In this document: positions 16,937-25,620 of the stretch, one piece after another
Layout of the letters: each line of letters opens with the position of its first letter
Numbering within the stretch: position 1 is the stretch's first letter
Program-made: the position numbers and the translations under genes
NCBI RefSeq assembly: GCF_037072025.1
Contig: NZ_JAXHDD010000005.1
Span: 62,001 to 126,000 of the forward strand
From: Pseudogracilibacillus sp037072025
GTDB lineage: Bacteria > Bacillota > Bacilli > Bacillales > Amphibacillaceae
Length of the DNA: 64,000 nucleotides
Direction: 5' to 3'
The notes under the pieces: generated by a model
Told to the model about the DNA's origin: nothing
Seen by the model: only the letters and a program-made list of their open reading frames with translations
Databases searched by the model: none

Positions 16937-18340
16937 ATGAAAGAAAACATTCATTTTTATTATACAAATGATTTACATAGTTATTTCGATCATTGGCCTC
17001 GGGTAGTTACTTTCTTAAAGAATAAACGAAAAGAGAGTAAAGAACGGGGAGAGTCTTCATGGACGATAGATATTGGTGACCATATGGATCGTGTTCATCC
17101 AATAACGGAAGCATCGATGGGAAAAGCAAATGTTGAGTTATTAAATAATGCTCGATATGATTTTGTTACAATAGGAAATAATGAAGGAATAACACTTGCT
17201 CATGAAGACCTTTATCATCTTTATGATCAAGCTCAATTTCACGTCATCTGTTCTAATTTAGAATGTACATTGTCGGAGAATCCTTCATGGCTATTGCCAG
17301 CTCATACAGTTACTTCAAAAGGTGGAGTTAGAATAGGACTTCTAGGCCTTACCGCAAGATTTAACCCTTATTACCATCTACTAGGATGGAATGTAAATTC
17401 AGCTCATGAAGTTATTTATAGAGAGTTAACAAAATTACAACATAAGACAGATGTTATTGTACTTTTATCTCATTTAGGAATAGATGAAGATAAGGAAATA
17501 GCCAAAAGATTTCCGTCTATTGATTTGATTATTGGAGGACATACTCATCATTTACTGCGAACAGGAGAAATAGTCGACCAGACATTACTTACTGCTGCCG
17601 GCAAACATTGTTCATATGTGGGTGAAGTAAGAATTACTTGGGACCATGAAGAGAAGAAAATTACAAATAAAGAAGCATATGCAACAAATATTACGCATCT
17701 AACACCAGATGTTCATACGGAAAATCAATTAGCAATACTTGCAAATAATGCTGACCAAATTTTAGGAAAAAAAATCATTCATATTGATAAACCGATCAAC
17801 GTGGACTGGTTTAGAGAAACGGCCATTATGAAGCAGCTTACAGAGAAACTACTAGATTGGACCGATGCTGATTTTGCAATGTTAAATGCAGGTCTTTTAA
17901 TTGATCACTTTCAACCAGGTGATATTACATATAAAGACGTTCATCGTATTTGCCCACATCCAATCAATCCTTGTGTAGTCACATTATCTGGAGATGAAAT
18001 CCAGGAAGTGGTCCGGGTTTCTTTAACTGAAGAGCTAATTAATTTAGAGTTAAAAGGATTTGGGTTTAGAGGTGTTGTCATCGGTAGAATGGTATTTGCA
18101 AATTTGGATGTCGTAACTGCTTTTCATAATAATGGACAAGAATATGTGAAAGCAGTTCTTTTTAACGGATTACCATTAGAATCTAAACGTTTATATAAGT
18201 TAGTTACTGCAGATACATTTACATTTGGACGGTTACTACCTGAAATTGCACGAGCGAAGGAGAAAAAATTATACTTACCAGAATTTATACGTGAAATTTT
18301 GGTAAAAACATTAATGGAGTATCGCCATATAAGAGGTTAA
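16937..18340 (+). CDS. yunD: 5'-nucleotidase/UshA-family metallophosphatase (YunD-like)
   Basis: A 467-residue cytoplasmic member of the calcineurin-like phosphoesterase and 5'-nucleotidase family; no signal peptide is seen. Metal-site motifs are in order: YYTNDLHSYF near residue 8, DIGDHMD near 46, VTIGNNEG near 76 (NNE in place of the common NHE), LLSHLGIDED near 176 and GGHTHHLL near 198. The C-terminal substrate domain contains FAMLNAGLL. It probably hydrolyses a nucleotide or related phosphate ester. Conserved between yunE and yunC. Confidence 0.9.
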   Translation: MKENIHFYYTNDLHSYFDHWPRVVTFLKNKRKESKERGESSWTIDIGDHMDRVHPITEASMGKANVELLNNARYDFVTIGNNEGITLAHEDLYHLYDQAQFHVICSNLECTLSENPSWLLPAHTVTSKGGVRIGLLGLTARFNPYYHLLGWNVNSAHEVIYRELTKLQHKTDVIVLLSHLGIDEDKEIAKRFPSIDLIIGGHTHHLLRTGEIVDQTLLTAAGKHCSYVGEVRITWDHEEKKITNKEAYATNITHLTPDVHTENQLAILANNADQILGKKIIHIDKPINVDWFRETAIMKQLTEKLLDWTDADFAMLNAGLLIDHFQPGDITYKDVHRICPHPINPCVVTLSGDEIQEVVRVSLTEELINLELKGFGFRGVVIGRMVFANLDVVTAFHNNGQEYVKAVLFNGLPLESKRLYKLVTADTFTFGRLLPEIARAKEKKLYLPEFIREILVKTLMEYRHIRG

Positions 18341-18400
18341 TTTGTGTCAAAAATCACTTTCAAGCATACAGTATAGTGTTAATGCTTGGAGGGAGATAAT

Positions 18401-18703
18401 GTGATTACGATTAATCCAATCGACATTGATGGTGTTATTTTTACTGCTATTCGGGTTGAATTACCAAAAACAAATTTGCTAATTGTAAGTAATGAAGTTG
18501 GTTACATTATGTGTGCAGCTTTGGATGTAAATATACTGAATGAAAAATTAAAAGATAGAAAAGTAATTGCTGGCAGGGCAGTTGGTGTAAGAACGATTGA
18601 ACAATTACTAGAAGCCCCTTTAGAAAGTATAACGGACGCTTCGAAGGAATACGGTTGGGAAGAAGGGATGACAGGGAAAGAGGCGTTGTTAAAAATAGCA
18701 TAA
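18401..18703 (+). CDS. yunC: DUF1805 protein (YunC-like)
   Basis: A 100-residue single-domain protein of the DUF1805 family, seen by GYIMCAALDVNILNEKL and RAVGVRTIEQLLEAPLES. Function is unknown. GTG 18401 follows TTGGAGGGAG by 6 bp. A small hairpin, CAAGCAT (18361) with ATGCTTG (18382), ends against the ribosome site and might modulate translation. It follows yunD by 60 bp. Confidence 0.9.
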   Translation: MITINPIDIDGVIFTAIRVELPKTNLLIVSNEVGYIMCAALDVNILNEKLKDRKVIAGRAVGVRTIEQLLEAPLESITDASKEYGWEEGMTGKEALLKIA

Positions 18704-18925
18704 TAATAAAATTATGTTGTTGGAAACGAATATATCATGTATTTATTTACAGTTAAGAAATGTAGAATTTACTTACTATTATTTGGTTAAAAATCTGATG
18801 TCCTGAAAAAAAGCATGATTTTCTGTCATTGTAATTCCTTTTCTAAAGGCTTCGTTTTCTAAAATTCATACAACTAGTCTAACCTTTCTAAAACATTCAT
18901 ACATTGTTTTAGGGGGGTTTTTATT

Positions 18926-19702
18926 TTGCGATTTCGTAGAAAATATTCATATAGAAGGTCTCCACCTCCAGTACGTCATTTACTATTGATGACTACAATT
19001 ATTTTTATAAGTGTACTATTCTTAAGTTTTTGGCTTATCGATCGGGGGATTAGGCCTACATTGATGAATATTGCTAATGATAAAACAATTGAATTTGCGA
19101 CAAGAACAATTAATTCCGCGGTTAAATCTACAGAAAATATTAGCTTTGATGATCTCGTTATAACGGAAATGGACAACAATGGAAATGTAGCTACATTAGG
19201 ATGGAATTCTGAAGCCGTCAATTTAGCATTAAGGACAGCTACAGAACGTGCGGAATACTTTCTATATGGAATGAATAAAGGAGATCAACTTGAAATCGAT
19301 GGCCCTGACTTACCCCCTTTAGAATTTGGAGATTCTGTTGGGGACTTGCCGGAAAAAGATCCAACAGTTATTGAAATTCCACTTGGTCAGGCGACAGGGA
19401 ATTCAATACTTGCAAACTTAGGGCCGAAAATACCTGTACATTTTGAAATCGTTGGAAGCATTCAATCCGATGTGGTTCATGAAGTAAAGGAATTTGGAGT
19501 TAATGCAGCTTTAATTGAAATTTATATGCCAATTGAAGTTCATATTAGAGTTGTTGTACCGTTTTCTACAGAGACTGCCGATGTAAGTACAAAAGTTTTT
19601 ATAGATTCGCGCGTTATCATGGGAGACGTTCCTGAGTTTTACAATGCTGGTTCTGGGGATGGACCATCTATTTCAGTTCCTCGTGAATCTAATTCAAATT
19701 GA
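18926..19702 (+). CDS. yunB: Sporulation protein YunB
   Basis: A 258-residue protein with a basic N-terminus, one membrane segment at about residues 20-42 and an extracytoplasmic domain (family signature LGQATGNSILANLGPKIPVHFEIVG). In B. subtilis YunB belongs to the sigma-E regulon and is needed for efficient sporulation. TTG 18926 follows AGGGGGG by 8 bp. Two CATACA boxes upstream (18867 and 18898) resemble the sigma-E -10 CATACAnT; the first has the better distance, but no clear -35 box accompanies it. Confidence 0.92.
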   Translation: MRFRRKYSYRRSPPPVRHLLLMTTIIFISVLFLSFWLIDRGIRPTLMNIANDKTIEFATRTINSAVKSTENISFDDLVITEMDNNGNVATLGWNSEAVNLALRTATERAEYFLYGMNKGDQLEIDGPDLPPLEFGDSVGDLPEKDPTVIEIPLGQATGNSILANLGPKIPVHFEIVGSIQSDVVHEVKEFGVNAALIEIYMPIEVHIRVVVPFSTETADVSTKVFIDSRVIMGDVPEFYNAGSGDGPSISVPRESNSN

Positions 19703-19735
19703 TATGTGTGTAATTGATTGAAAATAAAATTAATT

Positions 19736-19764
19736 TTGACATAATTGTGAACTATTGCTATAAT
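19736..19764 (+). promoter_or_regulatory. Strong sigma-A promoter of the Na+-dependent transporter
   Basis: Consensus TTGACA (19736-19741), a 17-bp spacer and consensus TATAAT (19759-19764). Transcription should begin near 19771. Confidence 0.85.
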
Positions 19765-19776
19765 GTAGACAATTAA

Positions 19777-19857
19777 AGATGGGTATTAATGGGAAATAAG
19801 ATGCTGTGTTTGCTTTCGTATGCAATGACAATCTATTTTCCATTAAACTTCCTATCT
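19777..19857 (+). promoter_or_regulatory. Long stem-loop at the 5' end of the transporter mRNA
   Basis: AGATGGG at 19778 pairs with CCTATCT at 19851, and TTAATGGGAAATAAGAT pairs with ATCTATTTTCCATTAA inside it, enclosing a loop of about 28 nt. The hairpin starts within 7 nt of the predicted transcription start and ends before the ribosome site AAGGGGG. It is not followed by a T tract and does not match a riboswitch class I know. Confidence 0.6.
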
Positions 19858-19879
19858 AATTAAAAAGGGGGAAACACGT

Positions 19880-21418
19880 ATGGAAGAGCGTTCTCAGTGG
19901 GGGACACGGGCGGGATTTGTATTAGCTGCGGTCGGTTCTGCGATCGGTTTGGGTAACATCTGGCGTTTTCCAGCTGTTGCCTACGAAAATGGAGGAGGAG
20001 CATTTTTAATTCCTTATCTTTTCGCTTTATTAACTGCGGGAATACCAATTTTAGTCATGGAATTCACAATGGGTCATAAATACCGCGGTTCCGCACCATT
20101 AACCTATCGTCGGATGAATAAAAAGGCGGAAGGAATTGGTTGGTGGGCAGTATTAGTTGCCTTCGTAATTTCCACTTACTATTCTGTAATTATTGCCTGG
20201 GCAATATCGTATTCATTTTTTTCCTTTAATTTAGCTTGGGGTGAAGATACAGAAGGTTTTTTATTTGGAGATTATTTGAAACTAGTTGAAGTACCAGGAC
20301 AATTCGGTAGTTTAGTACCAAGTGTCTTAATTCCTTTAATCATCGTTTGGGTACTCGTTTTAGGCTTGCTTATCCGTGGAGTAAAACGTGGTATTGAAAT
20401 TGCTAATAGAATTATGATTCCATTATTAGTTATTGTTTTTACAATAATTGTTATTAGAGCGATTACATTACCAGGAGCGATAACAGGTTTAAATGCGTTT
20501 TTCCAACCAGATTTTACTCAAATATTTAGTGCTGAAGTATGGGTTGCAGCATATGGGCAAATATTTTTCAGTTTATCAATTGCATTTGCTATTATGATTA
20601 CTTATTCAAGTTATTTACCTAAAAAATCCGATATTACTAATAACGCATTTATTACAGGGTTTAGTAACTCTGCCTTTGAGCTTCTAGCTGGTATCGGAGT
20701 TTTCGCAATATTGGGATTTATGGCGACTTCTCAAGGGGTAGGAATAGATGAAGTAGTTGATGGCGGGGTAGGGTTGGCATTTGTCGTGTTCCCTGCAATT
20801 ATTAATGAGTTCCCAGCGTTTAATGAGTTTTTTGGGTTATTATTTTTCTTATCGCTCGTGCTGGCAGGGCTCACTTCGTTAATTTCCATTATTGAAACAT
20901 ATGTTGCAGGGGTTTCTGAGAAGTTTAATGTTTCCAGGACGAAATCTGTCCTATTTGGTGGAGGGTTAGCAGCAGTTCTTTCTCTTATTTTCGCTACCCA
21001 AGGTGGACTCTTTTTCTTAGATGCAGCTGATTATTTTATTAACCAGTTTGGTGTGGCGGCATTAGGATTAGTGGAAGTGATCTTAATTGCTTGGATTTTA
21101 CGTAAACTTGGGACGTTTAAAAACCATGCAAATGAAATATCTGATATTCGAATTGGATCATGGTGGACGATAAGTTTGTTAGTCATTACGCCAGTTGTAT
21201 TGGGTTATATGATGTTTGAATTGTTAAGATTAAATATTACCAAAGGTTTTGACACTGATACAGGAAACTATGAAGGGTATTCTGATATGTTTATTATGTG
21301 GGGCGGTTGGTCACTTGCAATTGGAGCCCTCGTAAACGGTATCTTATTGTCACTAATTAAATGGAAGTCGAATTCCGCTACTCAAGAAGAAACGGAAGAT
21401 ATAAGTAATGTTAAATAG
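19880..21418 (+). CDS. metP: Neurotransmitter:sodium symporter family transporter (MetP-like)
   Basis: A 512-residue Na+-coupled amino-acid symporter of the NSS/LeuT family with about 12 membrane segments. The family signature is at the N-terminus: RAGFVLAAVGSAIGLGNIWR (unwound helix 1 with the Na+ and substrate site), followed by FPAVAYENGGGAFLIPY. The small partner encoded 40 bp downstream matches the MetS subunits of MetPS, which imports methionine and alanine in Corynebacterium, so that substrate is inferred. The leader carries a strong promoter and a long hairpin. ATG follows AAGGGGG. Confidence 0.88.
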   Translation: MEERSQWGTRAGFVLAAVGSAIGLGNIWRFPAVAYENGGGAFLIPYLFALLTAGIPILVMEFTMGHKYRGSAPLTYRRMNKKAEGIGWWAVLVAFVISTYYSVIIAWAISYSFFSFNLAWGEDTEGFLFGDYLKLVEVPGQFGSLVPSVLIPLIIVWVLVLGLLIRGVKRGIEIANRIMIPLLVIVFTIIVIRAITLPGAITGLNAFFQPDFTQIFSAEVWVAAYGQIFFSLSIAFAIMITYSSYLPKKSDITNNAFITGFSNSAFELLAGIGVFAILGFMATSQGVGIDEVVDGGVGLAFVVFPAIINEFPAFNEFFGLLFFLSLVLAGLTSLISIIETYVAGVSEKFNVSRTKSVLFGGGLAAVLSLIFATQGGLFFLDAADYFINQFGVAALGLVEVILIAWILRKLGTFKNHANEISDIRIGSWWTISLLVITPVVLGYMMFELLRLNITKGFDTDTGNYEGYSDMFIMWGGWSLAIGALVNGILLSLIKWKSNSATQEETEDISNVK

Positions 21419-21458
21419 TAGGAAAATTCTAATATAACCTTTAGGGAAGGTGAATATA

Positions 21459-21563
21459 ATGAGCGCTAGTGCACTTATTATGATGGTGATCGGTATTGTT
21501 ATTATTTGGGGGGGCCTTGTTGCAAGTATTGTAAACGCCGTGAACAAGGCAAAAGGTAGATAA
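21459..21563 (+). CDS. metS: Small subunit of methionine/alanine importer (MetS type)
   Basis: A 34-residue single-span membrane protein, with hydrophobic stretch ALIMMVIGIVIIWGGLVASI and basic tail VNKAKGR. The Trp-Gly-Gly pattern and the location just after an NSS transporter match MetS-type small subunits, which are required for transport by MetP. ATG 21459 has AGGGAAGGTG 7 bp upstream. It is shorter than most gene finders accept. Confidence 0.85.
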   Translation: MSASALIMMVIGIVIIWGGLVASIVNAVNKAKGR

Positions 21564-21688
21564 ATACAAAAGCTTTGACACATAATGTTTCAATGATTTC
21601 TTACACTGTGAAGTCATCGACACTAACGTCCTGTTCGAGACTCTGGCAGTCGTTTGCTAAAAGCAGTTTCGAAGCGAGTTATAAAAAG

Positions 21689-21743
21689 GAAATCCGAACT
21701 TATGCAAATTTTAATTAGAAATTTGCATTATCGTTCGGATTTC
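21689..21743. terminator. Bidirectional terminator; member 1 of the TTCGGATTT hairpin family
   Basis: GAAATCCGAAC (21689-21699) pairs with GTTCGGATTTC (21733-21743), with an inner stem ATGCAAATT/AATTTGCAT. It separates convergent metS and lytH. Two relatives lie at 30551-30607 and 48171-48226. Confidence 0.75.
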
Positions 21744-21773
21744 TCTATGATTAAAATACTTTATCTCAATTAA

Positions 21774-22766
21774 TCATTTATTTCTTTTCTCTCGTGCTAT
21801 TCTCTCCCATCTTTTTAAATAAGGATACGGATCAAATGACCACTCATTTCTACCATTGTCTTGATACATACCATAATGTAAGTGGGGGGGAAACTTTCCA
21901 GCTGTTCCAGGCGGTCCATATCCGGTGGAACCAACACTTCCCAAAACGTCTCCAGGTTTAACGATATCACCAACTTTTATTTCATCATTATAACCATTTA
22001 GATGCGCATAATAATGATAGATATTAAAGATGTCTCGTATACCGATTCGCCACCCTCCATACAAATTCCATCCCTTTAATTCTACAACCCCATAAGTTGT
22101 TGATTTAACAGGCGTTCCATAGCTTGCAAAAATATCAGTACCTTCGTGGATTCGTCTTCCACCAAACCCTCTGCCATCTCCCCACGTACTTCGATAGCTA
22201 TAATTATGGTCGATAGAAACAGGGAAATCTCGATCTGTTAATTCAATTGACTGGAAATGCTTAAATACTGTTGCGTTATTTGTGATTGTTTTAACGGATA
22301 AATCACGCTGATAATGATCCCATAAACTGATTTTAATATCATCATCTGATAATCCATTTTTCGTAAGCATGATAGCAGTAGTTAATAAAATATCTTCTGG
22401 ATTATTAGGATTTGCCTTGCCATCCCCATTTCCATCTTTACCTATTCCATTAAATATTTCGATAATTTGTACATCATTTATTTTTTTACTATTACCTAGT
22501 CCATACCAAAGCTCTTCAGGGAAACTAATTGAGACTAGTGGATCTTCCTTTTCTTTTTCCTTATCAATATTTCGTTCATATTGATCCATCGCAGCTAAAT
22601 AGTACCAAGGAACAAGGGATACTGCTTCGGTTTTTTTATAAAGTGCATACCGTTGTGGATACTTGTTCTTTTTTTCTTCTGCTATTGTATGAAAGTTTGT
22701 AAATGATAGGAGTAGGATAAGTATAATACAAATTCTAAATAAATACCGAATTGTCTGTTGCAACAT
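21774..22766 (-). CDS. lytH: M23 peptidase, LytH/YunA-like sporulation endopeptidase
   Basis: A 330-residue secreted or membrane-anchored zinc peptidase. It has an N-terminal hydrophobic signal (about residues 8-28), a spacer domain with a calcium-binding-like DGNGDGKANPNNPED loop, and a C-terminal M23 domain: RIHEGTDIFASYGTPV supplies the first His and Asp ligands and FPPHLHYG the HxH. In B. subtilis LytH cuts the L-Ala-D-Glu bond in spore cortex precursor under late mother-cell control. ATG follows AAAGGAG. Divergent from yutD. Confidence 0.9.
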   Translation of the reverse strand: MLQQTIRYLFRICIILILLLSFTNFHTIAEEKKNKYPQRYALYKKTEAVSLVPWYYLAAMDQYERNIDKEKEKEDPLVSISFPEELWYGLGNSKKINDVQIIEIFNGIGKDGNGDGKANPNNPEDILLTTAIMLTKNGLSDDDIKISLWDHYQRDLSVKTITNNATVFKHFQSIELTDRDFPVSIDHNYSYRSTWGDGRGFGGRRIHEGTDIFASYGTPVKSTTYGVVELKGWNLYGGWRIGIRDIFNIYHYYAHLNGYNDEIKVGDIVKPGDVLGSVGSTGYGPPGTAGKFPPHLHYGMYQDNGRNEWSFDPYPYLKRWERIAREKRNK

Positions 22767-22894
22767 ATTAACTCCTTTACAAATTTTTTAATAAAAAACT
22801 TATTCTTTATTGTGGAGTTTATTCGACTTTTCATACATGTAAAAAAGTCAAAAAATATGTTAAACTAGACGTACTAACTATGAGGGGATTCGAA

Positions 22895-23167
22895 ATGATT
22901 GAATTAAATGGTAAAAAATATGAACTGATCCGAAACATTAAGAATGGTTTTCAAGAAGAAGCACTTAATGAGCGGTATTCCGATATATTAAAAAAGTATG
23001 ACTATATTGTTGGAGACTGGGGCTATAATCAGTTAAGATTAAAAGGATTTTATCATTCTGAACATGTCAAAGCATCTTATGATACAAAAATCGACATGTT
23101 AGAAGATTATTTATATGAATATTGTAATTTTGGCTGTGCATATTTTGTACTTAAAAAAGTTGATTAA
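22895..23167 (+). CDS. yutD: DUF1027 protein (YutD-like)
   Basis: A 90-residue protein with the YutD-family signature DYIVGDWGYNQLRLKGFY in the middle and DYLYEYCNFGCAYFVLKK at the end. Function is unknown; it is widely conserved in Bacilli. ATG 22895 is chosen because GAGGGG lies 9 bp upstream, while the in-frame ATG at 22880 has no ribosome site. It is divergent from lytH and followed by a strong hairpin. Confidence 0.88.
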   Translation: MIELNGKKYELIRNIKNGFQEEALNERYSDILKKYDYIVGDWGYNQLRLKGFYHSEHVKASYDTKIDMLEDYLYEYCNFGCAYFVLKKVD

Positions 23168-23169
23168 AA

Positions 23170-23215
23170 AAGGCTGTCCATTAAACTGATGATTTTTTCA
23201 AAATTGGACAGCCTT
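23170..23215. terminator. Bidirectional terminator
   Basis: AAGGCTGTCCA (23170-23180) pairs with TGGACAGCCTT (23205-23215), with A-rich sequence before it. It ends yutD and the convergent minus-strand gene. Confidence 0.8.
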
Positions 23216-23223
23216 ATATATAT

Positions 23224-23490
23224 TTATTCATCATGTAAAGGATGAGCCCCAGGAGTTTGACGTGGTAAGTCGTCATGCCGCTCTTTGTCTGGATAAGTAA
23301 AGGCACTTGTCCGTTGTTGTCCCTGTTCCCATTCTGTTGACTTACTTTCTACTTTTTCCTGTTTGTTAATCGGTGAACCAAAAGCCCCTTCTGGAAACTC
23401 CTCGGGAATAAGTGAATCGTGTAAATTTTCTACATTAGAAATTTCAGAAAAACGATTATCATATTTTTCCTTCTGCTTATCTTTTTTCAT
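23224..23490 (-). CDS. Small hydrophilic conserved protein, unknown
   Basis: An 88-residue charged protein without membrane segments. It has PEEFPEGAFGSP in the middle and ends in DLPRQTPGAHPLHDE, a Pro/His-rich tail that looks conserved rather than random. ATG 23490 has GGTGG 6 bp upstream; two in-frame ATGs lie up to six codons earlier. I do not recognise a characterised family. It sits alone between yutD and the amidase gene. Confidence 0.7.
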   Translation of the reverse strand: MKKDKQKEKYDNRFSEISNVENLHDSLIPEEFPEGAFGSPINKQEKVESKSTEWEQGQQRTSAFTYPDKERHDDLPRQTPGAHPLHDE

Positions 23491-23573
23491 TTCCACCATC
23501 CTTTCCATCCTATTGTTTCCTATTGTTTTGGATGTATAAGAATAAAAAAATGGAAATACTTCCTAAATAAGAA

Positions 23574-25025
23574 TTAATCATGATATGTACTGCGAATATA
23601 GCCTCCAAATTTATTTTCCAGCAATTTTCCTAACCTGAAAATGGCATGTTCATTGCCATTTCTGCTCATGATTTGGATGCCAATCGGTAGATGATTATCA
23701 TCAAATCCAACTGGAATGGTTAAGGAAGGTAGTCCCCAAACATTCGCATAAGCAATATAAGGCATAAACTCAGTATACGTTTTTTTAACAGAGAAAATTT
23801 CTTTATACAATTCACCATGTTTTAAAGCACTTCGATGATAAACCGGAAAAACGAGCAAGCGATTTTTTAAATAACTATTTAATGCACGATCGCCTTCTTC
23901 AATAAAAGTTTCAATTTCCTTTATACGTTTTTGTGAAGGCTTGTATAAATTGGCACCGATTAAAGCCCAAGCTAAATACAGATGAGTTGTCGTTTTTTTC
24001 GTTAACTTCTCTTGCATATAATACTTTAAGAGGTTAGGACGGTCTGTATTAAATGCTAGGTCCCTAATCTCTTTTCCACCATCAACAGACATAATTTCCT
24101 GCCAAATAATCGCACTATCGTTAAAATATGGAGGAATTGATATGTTCGTTTGATAATAATCTTGCAAATGGTTATGTATATTATCCAAAAAGAGAGAAGT
24201 TGGTTCGGATAGAGGAAAACCATTATCGTTTGGTAAGATCTCTATTTGCATTTTCTCATAAAATGCTCGTTTTTCATTCTGCCTTTTAATGATATTGTAG
24301 ACTAGCTGCATATCTCTGACAGATTTACCAATTGGACCGATACTTGACATTCTAGCTTTTAATGGAATGTTGTCTGGTGGAAAATGTCCGTCAGATGAAA
24401 CTTGAAATTTTCCAGGCTTAAATCCAACCACTCCGTTAAAATGACTGGGAAATCGAATGGATCCTCCAATATCCGAACTCAAACCCACCGGTGTACCACC
24501 AACCCCGATTAAAGCTGCTTCGCCACCACTGGAGCCTCCTGCAGTTCGTTTACTATTCCAAGCATTATTGGTTCTGCCATAAAGCTTATTATCTGTCTCA
24601 TGACAGAAACAGAGTGCAGGGGTATTTGTTTTACATAATATGATTGCCCCAGCTTTTTTTAACTTTTCAACTACCGAAGCATCATTTGACATGATTAAAT
24701 CTTTTCTATGTACAATACCGCCAGTTGTTTTCATTCCTTTGACATGTATGGATTCTTTAATACTGATCGGCACTCCGTAAAGCGGTTGGTTATTCCAATT
24801 AGTGGTGTCAATAGTGTTATCCTTTTCTCTTGCTTCTTTTAACGCATCACTAAATCGCTCTTCAACAACTGCATTTAAGGAAGGATTGATCTTTTTAATA
24901 TGCCCGATTAAAGTTGAAGTAACCTCTTCACTTGTCACTTTTCTTTCTTTAATCAATTCAGCGATTTCAGTAGCGTCTAAATTTAATAAATTATTTTTAA
25001 CTTTTAAATTAATCACTTTAGACAT
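23574..25025 (-). CDS. Amidase-signature family protein
   Basis: A 483-residue amidase-signature (GatA-like) hydrolase. The Ser-cisSer-Lys triad is visible: the Lys in GVPISIKESIHVKG near residue 81, the cis-Ser in GGSSGGEAALIGVG near 155, and the nucleophile region LSSDIGGSIRFPSHF near 178. It is a free-standing enzyme, not near gatB or gatC, so a role in amide or ester hydrolysis is likelier than Gln-tRNA formation. The substrate is unknown. ATG 25025 is chosen because AAAGGGTGAG lies upstream. It interrupts the yutD-yutE synteny. Confidence 0.85.
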   Translation of the reverse strand: MSKVINLKVKNNLLNLDATEIAELIKERKVTSEEVTSTLIGHIKKINPSLNAVVEERFSDALKEAREKDNTIDTTNWNNQPLYGVPISIKESIHVKGMKTTGGIVHRKDLIMSNDASVVEKLKKAGAIILCKTNTPALCFCHETDNKLYGRTNNAWNSKRTAGGSSGGEAALIGVGGTPVGLSSDIGGSIRFPSHFNGVVGFKPGKFQVSSDGHFPPDNIPLKARMSSIGPIGKSVRDMQLVYNIIKRQNEKRAFYEKMQIEILPNDNGFPLSEPTSLFLDNIHNHLQDYYQTNISIPPYFNDSAIIWQEIMSVDGGKEIRDLAFNTDRPNLLKYYMQEKLTKKTTTHLYLAWALIGANLYKPSQKRIKEIETFIEEGDRALNSYLKNRLLVFPVYHRSALKHGELYKEIFSVKKTYTEFMPYIAYANVWGLPSLTIPVGFDDNHLPIGIQIMSRNGNEHAIFRLGKLLENKFGGYIRSTYHD

Positions 25026-25168
25026 GCCACTCACCCTTTCTAAGTAACCTCTACTTATAAGTATAGCATGGAAGGACAGCAATGTTATAATTAAACAATA
25101 AGTTTAGATTATATTGAAATTTATGGTATGATAAAGATAGATACAGATGGTAAGTGAGGGGTCACAAT

Positions 25169-25609
25169 ATGTATTTTGTTAATAGAAGTGAAATAGAACA
25201 AATTTTAACTTATATGGATTCATTGCTCCAAGAAATTAACGATAAACAATATGCTTCATTAATAGAAAAACTTGGATTAGAACGATTAAGCCATACGATT
25301 ATTGAATCAATCTTAGATGTTGGGAATTTGATGATTGACGGATTTATTATGAGAGATCCGGGAAGTTATCATGATATTATCGATATTTTAGTCGATGAAA
25401 AAGTAATCACGGAACAAGATGAAGCAAGTTATAAAGCGATTATTGATTTAAGACAAATGCTTGTCCAGGAATATTTGAATATAGATCATAAACGTATAAA
25501 GGAAGTTTTATTTACGAATAAAGACGTTTTAAAACAGTTTAGTCACCATATTCGTACGTATTTGGATAACGAGTTGGGAGTTGCGAATGCATTTTCTAAT
25601 GAGCCCTAG
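25169..25609 (+). CDS. yutE: DUF86/HepT-fold protein (YutE-like)
   Basis: A 146-residue all-helical protein of the DUF86 (HepT-like) family: LERLSHTIIESILDVGNLMIDG, then a pair of C-terminal helices. HepT toxins pair with a MntA nucleotidyltransferase, but no such gene is adjacent and the RX4HXY RNase motif is not evident, so a toxin role is not supported. It is the conserved neighbour of the HAD phosphatase gene in Bacilli. ATG 25169 follows GAGGGG; the next gene starts 11 bp downstream and is likely co-transcribed. Confidence 0.85.
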   Translation: MYFVNRSEIEQILTYMDSLLQEINDKQYASLIEKLGLERLSHTIIESILDVGNLMIDGFIMRDPGSYHDIIDILVDEKVITEQDEASYKAIIDLRQMLVQEYLNIDHKRIKEVLFTNKDVLKQFSHHIRTYLDNELGVANAFSNEP

Positions 25610-25620
25610 GGGGGAGTCGC

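Noticed and set aside
25169..25609. HepT toxin of a HepT/MntA toxin-antitoxin pair
   Set aside because: No MntA-type nucleotidyltransferase is adjacent, the RNase motif is not evident, and the gene is the syntenic housekeeping yutE.
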